This document shows, one piece after another, positions 55,900 through 64,000 of a stretch of 64,000 bases of DNA (within the stretch, counting starts at the first letter, position 1; each line of letters opens with the position of its first letter). Both the position numbers and the translations under genes were made by a program. This stretch comes from Symbiodinium natans. Lineage: Eukaryota > Sar > Dinophyceae > Suessiales > Symbiodiniaceae. The notes below the pieces were generated by a model. It ran no database searches. It saw only the letters and a list, made by a program, of their open reading frames with translations, and was not told the origin of the DNA. The DNA lies in NCBI GenBank assembly GCA_905221605.1, contig CAJNDS010002338.1, forward strand, positions 374,372-438,371, read 5' to 3'.

Positions 55900-56105
55900 T
55901 CTGATTAGGCCAGCAGCGTTTGGCCGAGGCCACTAGCCAGGCCGTCGGCCTTTGCTTGGACCTTGCCTGTGTCGCAAGATCCAGGGCACAGCCAGGACAG
56001 ACCACGTAAAGGAGGACGACCACCTGCTGCCCTCGGCGGTCCAAGGCCAGCGCCGCCTCTTTCAGGGTCTCCGGCAGCTGGTTCACGAGCGAGGTCCCGC
56101 TCATA
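55900..56105 (-). CDS. Exon candidate, unknown
   Basis: Encodes SGTSLVNQLPETLKEAALAL, DRRGQQVVVLLYVVCPGCAL and ASAKRCWPNQIQL. A single hydrophobic strand with CPGC. The upstream edge runs into the TAGA repeat, so the exon must start near 56,105. No family recognised. Confidence 0.4.
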
Positions 56106-56173
56106 GATAAACAGATAGATAGACCGATTGATAGATCACTAGATAGATAGATTGGTAGATAGATAGATAGATA
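56105..56173. repeat. TAGA microsatellite
   Basis: Imperfect GATA/TAGA units over about 70 bp. Confidence 0.9.
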
Positions 56174-56733
56174 AATTGTAAAACCCAAACGGGGCACCAC
56201 TCTTACCATCATCAAAATTCCACGTGACAGTGACAATGACAGTAGTCACGTGCCTGCTGCGCTGCCTAGTTATACATGACATGGCGTCGTATGTGACATG
56301 CAGTCACATGCCTTGAGTCAAGCAAGTGGCCACAGCAGTACCATGCCATGCCATGCTCCAATGCAAAAAGCTGCCAAGGACGATGAACAGCTGAAGCCAA
56401 GCTGGACTCTGAGCTCAGAGCTAGAGGCCGCAGATCCCGCTCTGCTGCACTGCTGCCTGGCAAGCTGACAAGCACAGACAAGCGGCCCCAAGACCAACAA
56501 ATCACTTCAGCCGAAGATCAAACGAACAAGACCGATTCGGCACTCTCAGGCCATGACACTGACAGTGGAATCACGTCCTCAAGAATCTGGAAGTCCAAGA
56601 TCATCCTCGACTGAGGGTCCGCAGCCTGAAATCTGAAAGGTGTCAGCCTGTCAAGGAAGTGGACCAAAACTCAGATCGAACTCTTGCCCTCAACTCTGAA
56701 GCCCTTTCGCAAACCCTGAACTCTCAAACCAAC
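56174..56733. other. Non-coding spacer
   Basis: TGACAGTGACAATGACAG near 56225 and an exact CACTGACA at 56558. No convincing exon. Confidence 0.35.
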
Positions 56734-56902
56734 CTTGACACCTGTTCGGTGTCCACCCTGGACCCTTGGCACCTGCACGGCGCCCGACCCTTGGCACCTG
56801 TTCAGTGCCCCCAGGAGCTCAAACCTTGACACCTGTTCGGTGTCCAACCCCGGATCCTTGGCACCTGCACGGCGCCCGACCCTTGGCACCTGTTCAGTGC
56901 CC
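56734..56902. repeat. Hairpin minisatellite, locus 3, duplicated block
   Basis: Six units in two identical-order blocks of three (56734-56810 and 56826-56902, offset 92): TTGACACCTGTTCGGTGTCC, TTGGCACCTGCACGGCGCCC, TTGGCACCTGTTCAGTGCCC. The GACACC/GGTGTC unit changes both stem arms relative to GGCACC/GGTGCC. Confidence 0.95.
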
Positions 56903-58995
56903 CCATTCTGATCCCAACCGAAGCCCTAAACCCTAAATCCTGATGTGGGAATGAAGATTTGTAGTAGCCTCCATGCAACCCGCTGCCACAGCATGGCAGG
57001 CCGGCCGGCTGCTGCCGCTGCGTGACAGGAAGGCTTAATTGTTGATGGACACGGTAGTCATTGGGTTTGTTGGGGCTGCGCCCTAACCTCAACCCCGAAA
57101 CATTGCTGTCGTGAGCCCCGGCCCTGGAACCTATATACTTGAAAGCAATGCCTGTAACTACAGAAGCCCAGAAACTGAGAATGTACGACATGTAGAACCC
57201 ACTGAGACTAAACCATTTCTTGTAAGGGTTTGGGTCGGGTTTGAGGCTGACTGTCAGCCCTTAGGGACGATGTTGAAAACCTACTGCAACAGCGGCAACC
57301 CCTTTCAAGCACAAAACCCTAAACCGTGAACCCCAGCCCTGGAACCTAAACACACCGGCCTGGCCTGGGGTCATGATGCCTGTAACACCCCAGAATTTAC
57401 GACGTGTAGAGTCCACTGCGTTTAATTACTATAGGAGCTTAGGGGCCCCATTCGGAAAGAAGCTGCCCAAAGCCCTAAACCCTGCCCTGAACCCCTGGTC
57501 CCTGTCTTCTCCCGGCTATGCACTGGCTTACCCTAAAACCCTAAACCCTAAATTGCACGTAGGGGTGGGACACACCAATACCCTGGTGCTCGATATAGAT
57601 TTCCTCTCAGCTCCGTGTGGGTCAGGGCAGCTTAGGGCCCTCCCGAAAATATCTACCCTAAACCCTGAACCCACCCAGAGCCTTCGGCAAGCAGTCAGGC
57701 GCTGCAACCTGGGCCAAGGCTTCAACTGATCCACGAGCAGGGTTAGGGTGGGTTTAGGGTACAGGTGAGAGCTAAACCCCGAATTATACCCACCTCAGAC
57801 CCTTTCTTGCGGCCACGCTTAGTGCGTCGGCCGGGAGACGACGGGCCCTAAACTCTTGAAGCCTGCCACATCCTTCAATTAAAGCCCTTGAATCATTGAA
57901 GGTGCGGGGTGGGGAGTGGGGGTGAGAGGGGTTTGGGTTGGGGGATTGGGGCCTGCCTGCACGCCAGTCCTGTGGAAAATTCTGCCCACAGAAAATGCAA
58001 TCCACGAGATCCCACGGTCGGGAGAAAACATGTGTGCAACAAGAGATTTCACCCTTTCAGTATTTCACGTACGGCAGCACACAGAAACCGACAGATATGT
58101 GGACGCACGCGTGGTTTCGCAGACGCATGCAAGAACTCGCTAGCACGATACGCGCACGTGCACGTACATGCATCGACTATGTGACATCGTCCTCGTCGTC
58201 GTCGTCGTCGTTCCTTGCACAGGAGTCGGCACCACGCAACGCATGTTGCAACATGAGCCTTTGTCTTCCCCCTTCCCATCCGCGTTTGCACCTGGCTGTC
58301 GGGGCCAATGGCCACTGGCCAACTTCAGAGGCTCGCATGAATCCCACAAACCCTATCCTGAACCAGTGTTGTCTCGTTTGATGACAGCATCTGGACCGAA
58401 ATCTGATTAAGCCCCCTCGTCCTCTAACCCACAATGACATCATCACCGGCTCCAAGCCCACGCAAGGTAGCCGGAAGACAGCGCGGCGTATCCTAGCACC
58501 CCCTAGAGAATATTATATAAGGCAAGCATGCAATTGCAGCGCTTTAAGGCTGATTGGCTTCTTACTTCATTGACATGCCGAACGGATGAACGCGGGCCGC
58601 ATCTTGGCGGCAGTTTGGGAATTTAATTACGGGGGTGCTTTGCAAATATAAAGGATCCGTACGCGCGCTATATAACCAGCAACCATGATCGTCATCATTC
58701 AGGCAGATTGCAGGCCCGCGCAAGCGTGAGTGTCTTCCCGGTTCCCATGTGGGCGCCGATGAGTAGGCGCATGCATGGAGGGCGCATTATAATGCGCGAA
58801 TGCATCGTGGGTTCGCAGTACGTTACAGTATAAGCCCTATATAAACCCATTGCAACACCGGGGAGGGTTTGGGGGTTTGGGTGTTTAGGTTTAGGGGCGT
58901 AGGAATTGGATTTCAGGTTGTTTGGGTGAGGGTGTGCTGCATGATCAGCTCCTTACATGGTCGTCCATTTTTGAGACACTCTCAACATCAGGGGC
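56903..58995. other. Non-coding with scattered telomere-like words
   Basis: CCCTAAACCCTAAA-type words at 56921, 57310, 57470, 57535, 57655 and 57745. TATATAA words near 58515, 58668 and 58840, and a perfect 16-bp palindrome at 58782-58797. Minus-strand frames here are not convincing. Confidence 0.45.
58782..58797. other. Perfect 16-bp palindrome
   Basis: GCGCATTATAATGCGC. Lies about 40 bp upstream (plus sense) of a TATATAAAC word. Confidence 0.9.
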
Positions 58996-59004
58996 CCCAA
59001 TTGA

Positions 59005-59037
59005 AAACAGTCCCCCCCCCCCCCCCCCCCCCCCCCC
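59005..59037. repeat. Poly-C tract
   Basis: About 33 C in a row. Confidence 0.95.
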
Positions 59038-59079
59038 AAACGGACCCAAGATTGGAGAACTCACGACATGCATGGATTA

Positions 59080-59170
59080 AGGTTTAGGGTGTAAACCCTA
59101 AACCCTAAAGCCTGAACCCTAAACCCCTAAACACCTAAACCCCGCAACCCCTAAACCCAACACCCCCCTT
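59080..59170. repeat. CCCTAAA-type interstitial telomeric repeat
   Basis: Degenerate CCCTAAA/CCCCTAAA units on the plus strand, facing the TTTAGGG block at 59283. Confidence 0.85.
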
Positions 59171-59282
59171 GAAGGTGGAGGGTTGAAAGGGCCCAGCCCC
59201 TGCGATAAAGTTCACATCCCAAACCCTGAGCCCCAGTTTCATGGACCCTCAATCTTAAGGGGGGGTGTTGGGGTTTACAGGG

Positions 59283-59405
59283 GTTTAAGGGGTTTGGGGT
59301 TTAGGGTTAGGGTTTAGGGTTTAGGGTTTAGGGCTTAGGGCTTAGGGCTTAGGGCTTAGGGTTTAGGGTTTAGGGTTTAGGGTTTAGGGTTGAGGGTTAA
59401 GGGTA
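59283..59405. repeat. TTTAGGG interstitial telomeric repeat
   Basis: About 16 units, TTTAGGG mixed with CTTAGGG, becoming degenerate on the right. Confidence 0.95.
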
Positions 59406-59424
59406 AAGGGTTGAGGGTTTAAAG

Positions 59425-59520
59425 TCTAGGGTCTAGGGATGTCTAGGGATGTCTAGGGATGTCTACGAATGTCTAGGGATGTCTAGGGATGTCTAGGGTC
59501 TAGGGTCTAGGGTGGGTTTA
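59425..59520. repeat. GATGTCTAGG decamer tandem
   Basis: About six 10-bp units, one variant (GTCTACGAAT), grading into GTCTAGG words. Looks derived from the neighbouring telomere-like repeat. Confidence 0.85.
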
Positions 59521-59654
59521 GGGGACGGGTTTGGTTAGGGTGTGAGCCCCACAATAAATCTTCCTCAAGTAGACCTCCCCGAACAAAGTGCGAAATTTCT
59601 GGGGTTTAGGGTCTAGGGTTGAGGGTTTAGGCTTCGTCCCAAGACCCACAGGAC

Positions 59655-59720
59655 CCATGGGGTGTGGGGGGAGAGGGGGGGGGGGGGGGGGGCGGGGGGG
59701 GGGGGGGGGGTGGGGAACGG
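59655..59720. repeat. Poly-G tract
   Basis: About 55 G with single A, C and T interruptions. Strong quadruplex potential. Confidence 0.9.
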
Positions 59721-61029
59721 GGTAAATTTTTTAAGGAAGTGCTTTTTGAAGCAAACAAAACAAACACACAACAGCTCCCGAAACCGTTTGCGTACTGAGG
59801 TTGCTATTGGGACCTAAACCAACCTAAGCCTTGCAACCCGACGCCTGTTGCCTTCAATGGTGACCCTTTAGGCCCTAAACCCTCTTCAACCCTTTAACGC
59901 CCTTCATCCTCAGCCCAAGGTCCTAACCGCCCTTGAACCCAAAGTCGATCTAGACCCAAAACGCCAAACCCTAAACCGTCAAACCCTGAGTGAGCCCCCT
60001 GCCAGCATCCGTCGAGGCCGCAATGCCACAGCCTTGCGCAGAGGTGTGATAAAGCTCCGGAACAAAAATGCGATCAGACACAACGAACCAGCGAAGCATG
60101 CACTCTCTGACTGGAGTCTGTCAGACGAACGAGGCCCCTGCCAGCATCCATCGAGGCCACAGCCTTACGAAGCCAGAGGTGCGAGAAAAGGAAGCAACGA
60201 GAGCATGATAACTTCGGGGCATGCAACTGTGAGGCAGGATCCAGAAGGCACGAGCCCTTTTGTTTGCAACGTCACGAAGGTCTCGCCAGGGGATCCGTTC
60301 TATAGAAAGCCTGTTCTATTCCTACAAAGACAATATAGTTGTGTAGTTGATTGGGCCCTATGCGAGCGGCCTACGTCTGAAGGCCCTGGGTTTCGTATCC
60401 ATTTATGGATCCCTTAGCTAACAATCCAAAGTTCAGTGAAACTCCCAAGCGGGGTCTTCCCGGGAGGCAGAATGACGAGGCCAGTCTACAGATCAGTCAA
60501 TGACAGTCAAGGCCGTCAAGTCTGGTCTAAGGTTTAACGGTTAAGGTCTAGGCTGGGTTTGGGGTCATGAGTCATCGGGCTGGCATGGACTGAATCAGCA
60601 CTCGGCTCAGCTCACATTGACAATGACAATGTCGCGAAGCTCTGCTGCATGCCTGGGAAGACGAGGAGCGGTAAAAAAAAGGACTTCACCGCTGCCTAGG
60701 CTAGTGTTTTTCTCACGGTTATGCATTGTGCTCTTGTTTGGAACATGCGTTTTCCTATTTTAGACGTACTTGGGATCAGATAGCTAGACATGGACAAGTG
60801 GCCGCCGAGGTCCAGGAATGAGCCAGCAGGCCAGCAGCACCACGATCCAGGGCCAGTGCAAAGGAATCCAGGAAGGAGCGTGCCCTGTTGGAAGGGGAAT
60901 AGCACAAAAAAAGCAACATCATGAGAATACTTGAGCCCTACCTAAAACTTGAACCCTACCCAAGTCCTAAGCTCAATAGTGCACTCAACAACGGCTTAAA
61001 CCACGACAAGGACAAGTGGCCACCAATCA
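59721..61029. other. Non-coding, no gene recognised
   Basis: Degenerate CCCTAAA words at 59870-59990. A plus-strand frame at 60034-60417 is open but has no protein-like character. Confidence 0.35.
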
Positions 61030-62011
61030 TCAGGAGCCGCTGACATCGCCGTCCGGCCCAGCGCGATTGTAACTGGCGGAGCGGACGACGGCAGAGATTT
61101 CAGAGCCCATACGATCAGCAGTGGCTTCCAATCGGACCGACTGGAACTCGCGATTCTCCTTCTGCCTGGCTGCCTTGAGAGAAGCGATCTCGGCCTTGTG
61201 CTCGTCCAAAACTTTGTTCATGACGGAGACCTGGTTCTGCGTCATGAGCTTCTGCTTCTTCATCTCCGCATCGTGCTGATTCGACAGCAATAACAATGCC
61301 TCCGAGTGCCGGGTATCCAGGCGGCTGATCTCCTTCTGCTTGGCATCGCGCTCGCTCCGCACACGGACAAGGTCAGAACTCCTCTCCGCCAGCTGAGCCT
61401 TCAAGCTCTGGAGCTCCTTCTCCTTTGCTTCCAGCTGGGTCTGGCGCTCCTTCTCCTTTGCTTCCAGCTGGGTCTGGAGCTCCTTCTCCTTTGCTTCCAG
61501 CCGGGCCTCCACCTCGAGGTATCCATCCTTCAGAAGCCTGTCCCAGTCCTGGAATTCAGCCTTCTCCCACTCATAGGCTTCTTCGAGCATCGTCACCAGA
61601 TTTTTCCGCTGCTGCATACGTCTTCGTTTGGCCATGTCGTTGTTGAAAGGTTTCTGCGCGTGCTTCTTCTTGGTTTTGGAAAGAGGCTCTGCATCCTTGT
61701 CAGGGCAAGTTTAAGTTCATATGTCCGAAACCGACCAAGAAAAAATGCACGGACTAAGGCCCAGCAAGCCAGTATTATCTCTGACCCTGCAACCCGGAAG
61801 CCCTGAAACCCTGAAGCCCTGACAGATCAGGTGGTTCAGTGACGGTTGGGTTCAGGGGCGGGGCACATTAAGCTTTGTTACCTTTCCCGCCGCTGACCTC
61901 CTCCTTCACGGCACTGACAATGACCGGCGGCTCCTCCTTCACGGCACTGACAATGACCGGCGGCGCTGAGGGTGGCGGAAGTGGTGGAGGTGGGACGGAT
62001 TCCTCCTGCAT
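61030..62011 (-). CDS. Two-exon coiled-coil protein, about 262 aa
   Basis: Exons 61882-62011 and 61030-61688 join in phase across a 193-bp GT-AG intron (AAAG|GTAACA ... GATGCAG|AG, with CTGAC just upstream of the acceptor). Exon 1 starts at an ATG (62009-62011): MQEESVPPPPLPPPSAPP, then a 14-residue duplication PPVIVSAVKEE. Exon 2 has a basic linker (SKTKKKHAQK, MAKRRRMQQRKN) and a long coiled coil with three copies of LEAKEKELQTQ-like heptads, ending AGPDGDVSGS and a TGA. The ATG overlaps a possible acceptor (TGTCATGCAG), so more exons may lie upstream. Likely a structural or scaffolding protein; no family recognised. Confidence 0.65.
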
Positions 62012-63498
62012 GACAAAGCGGGTAAATCATTACTACCATCTAGAGTGCTTGGCCAAAGGAAGAGGTCACGAGTGGCATCGCTTTTCGGATTTAATCAAGG
62101 GTATCGCTTCCCCGACAAAAACAGCATCGGTGACTGCTCCCCTCCTCTTTGGCCCGCGTTCTTCGCGAGGACGAAGAGCCACCATGGCCTGCGTGGCCCT
62201 CCCAGTCCTGGATGGGGGGGTTCTAGGGGTCCGGGTCCTGGTCACCATGCCATTCAACCCTTAGGGTAAAAACAATATCCCTGACTGCTCTCCTCTGCAT
62301 CCTCTTCTTTGGCACCATGGCCCGCGTGGCCCTCCCGGTCTGGGGCCTGCTGGTCCTTCAATTCAAGGCAAAAGAAGGGCTGAGCACGACCTGAAATCCT
62401 TACAAATCTCAACTCAAACCAAAGCCCCTGGAGCAGGCCAGAGTGGGTTAGGGGTCCGGGTCCAGGCGCCATTCAACCCGAAGCCCTGAATGCGGGCGTG
62501 GGTTAAGGGAGTGGGTCATGGTCACCATGTCCTGGCTCCAGGAGCTCTCGCCCCAGCCACTGCGGGTCCAGCTACTGTCTTTCCAGGACCCCCACCGACT
62601 CCATGTCGACATGGCAGAATGTGCGCTTAGGCAGCACCCTGCTGAGATTGGCCCAATAAGGGCAAAACGGAAGGGTGCACCAACTTACGTAAATACCAGA
62701 TTGATATCACGAAGGTGTGTGTGTGTGTGTGGGTGTGCTTCTGCGCTGTGACTGACAGACTGCTGTCTTCCCAGCTCACCCGTCGTCAATTCAATGTCAT
62801 TGAAACTATGTTTCTAGTCCAGTCACTTTTGGCTACCCAACATGATGTCATGAGTGACAGGTGCGTTTCTGTCGTGCTGAGCTTGAGTCAACACTGGTCA
62901 TTGCAGACAAACAGACAGCTCACGTCAAAGTGCTCATCAGTCATCATGTCAACCGAACTGAAAGTGCTCATCAAAGACGATCAGAGCACACTGGGAACCG
63001 AGCTGAATCAGGCAAATGTTCTTGACGACGACAATGACAATGGTGCGACACTGCCTCAGGCCCGGCGAGCGAAAGGTTCACGCAACCCCAACAGATCATC
63101 CCTACCATCAAACAGGGTCCGGGATTGAGGATCAAGCCAACGACTATTGTAGGGTCAGGGTTCAGGTGCTTCAGTGATTTCAGGGCTTAAAATAAGTTTC
63201 TGAAAGCCATCCGGCTTGAATCCTATGCCCTAAGCCCTAGAATCTGCCCTAAACCCGACATTTTACGTTGACAGCACCCCTGCCTATTCAAACCTTGACA
63301 ACAAAAATCCTGAGCCCGCTATGCAAAACCCTCAATCCACAAGAACTCCAGCGCTTAAGCCCAACACCCAAGAGTGTGTAAAGTATTCCCGCTTCTTAAG
63401 AAGGGTACCCTTGTGACATTAGGCTATCAGATTCTCATAGACGAGGAACTCAGGATCCAAAAAGAGCAAACGGGCCACTAGGACAGTAAGATCTGCTC
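62012..63498. other. Non-coding or unresolved
   Basis: Short Pro/Arg-rich minus frames near 62066-62257; GT repeat at 62717-62732; CCCTAAAC-type words near 63225-63260. Plus frame at 62715-63128 passes through the GT repeat and is not convincing. Confidence 0.3.
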
Positions 63499-63629
63499 TA
63501 GGGTTTAGGGTTTAGGGTTTAGGGCTTAGGGCTTCGGGTTTAGGGTTTAGGGTTTAGGGTTTAGGGTTTAGGGTTTAGGGTTTAGGGTTTAGGGTTTAGG
63601 GTTTAGGGTTTAGGGTTTAGGGTTTAGGG
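63499..63629. repeat. TTTAGGG interstitial telomeric repeat
   Basis: About 18 units, nearly all perfect TTTAGGG. Directly followed by the hairpin minisatellite without a spacer. Confidence 0.97.
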
Positions 63630-63826
63630 TGCCCAACCCTTGGCACCTGTTCGGTGCCCAATGCTTGGCACCTGTTCGGTGCCCAACCCTTGGCACCTGT
63701 TCGGTGCCCAACCCTTGGCACCTGTTCGGTGCCCAACCCTTGGCACCTGCTCGGTGCCCAACCCTTGGCACCTGTTCGGTGCCCAACCCTTGGCACCTGT
63801 TCGGTGCCCAACCCTGTTCAGTGCCC
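63630..63826. repeat. Hairpin minisatellite, locus 4
   Basis: Seven 25-bp units of GCCCAACCCTTGGCACCTGT plus TCGGT, one with loop TGCTC, then a truncated unit with CAGTGCCCC. Near-perfect tandem. No spacers, so not a CRISPR. Confidence 0.97.
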
Positions 63827-64000
63827 CGGGCGCATGAAGATGAGGTCGCGACGGCCAAAGTTGACGACGATCGCCCTGTTGGGCCTTGCAGCAAGGGATC
63901 GGGAAACACCCACATTTAGAACTCTACAGCAGGGTGATGCAAAACTGCAACAACTCAGGCTGTGGCCCACCCGGATGATGAACTCGCCATTGGTCTTCTT

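Noticed and set aside
59080-59405. Head-to-head telomere fusion
   Set aside because: Order is CCCTAAA then TTTAGGG on the plus strand, opposite to that expected from end-to-end fusion.
63630-63826. CRISPR-like direct repeats
   Set aside because: Tandem units without spacers, in a eukaryotic context.
63610-63919. Repeat protein with GTEQVPRVGHRTGAKG units
   Set aside because: Translation of the 25-bp hairpin minisatellite; all frames open, no independent coding evidence.

Overview
The window looks like nuclear DNA of a dinoflagellate, most plausibly a Symbiodiniaceae-like alga. The evidence is indirect but consistent: plant-type telomeric words (TTTAGGG/CCCTAAA) scattered through non-coding DNA, small introns with GT-AG and probable GC-AG ends, very long simple repeats, Copia and LINE retroelements, and nearly all believable coding sequence on one strand (minus). 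I see no bacterial operon structure, no spliced-leader relic, no tRNA gene and no CRISPR array.

Layout. 1-8150: exon-like pieces on the minus strand in a background densely and directionally populated by the hexamer CAAAGC, plus an exact 191-bp duplication. 8155-20065: a degenerate LINE on the minus strand (AP-like endonuclease and reverse transcriptase) split in its endonuclease domain by an 8.67-kb Copia LTR retrotransposon (10817-19489), with 188-bp LTRs differing at one base, a 5-bp target duplication AAGAC, a primer binding site, gag-protease, integrase, RT and RNase H, and an unusual C-terminal membrane extension. 20524-21150: a roughly 620-bp ACT microsatellite. 21.2-24.9 kb: mostly non-coding, with a hairpin cluster and large TC repeats. 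24.9-31 kb: exon-like segments of one or more unrecognised minus-strand genes. 31.1-31.9 kb: the end of a coiled-coil gene whose last four exons can be joined in phase. 33.7-36.7 kb: a cytosine-C5 DNA methyltransferase-like gene with four phase-compatible exons. 38-46 kb: several unrecognised minus-strand genes, ending at a histone H3-like gene (45.1-45.75 kb). 46.6-49.85 kb: a roughly 245-bp satellite array. 51.3-56.1 kb: more exon fragments. 56.7-60 kb and 63.5-63.8 kb: telomere-like and hairpin minisatellite tracts. 61.0-62.0 kb: a two-exon coiled-coil gene.

The strongest unexplained signals are at word level. CACTGACA occurs at least 23 times on the plus strand between 24 and 63 kb against one reverse complement. 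It lies in introns and also in exons in all three reading frames, so it is not a protein motif. A second family, a 25-bp hairpin minisatellite (GGCACC-TGTTC-GGTGCC), recurs at four loci; one variant swaps the stem to GACACC/GGTGTC with both arms changed together. A methyltransferase-like gene and a possible variant histone H3 give the region a chromatin flavour, but I see no evidence that they function together.

Gene models are by eye, without transcript evidence. Many exon edges, and the grouping of exons into genes, are uncertain.
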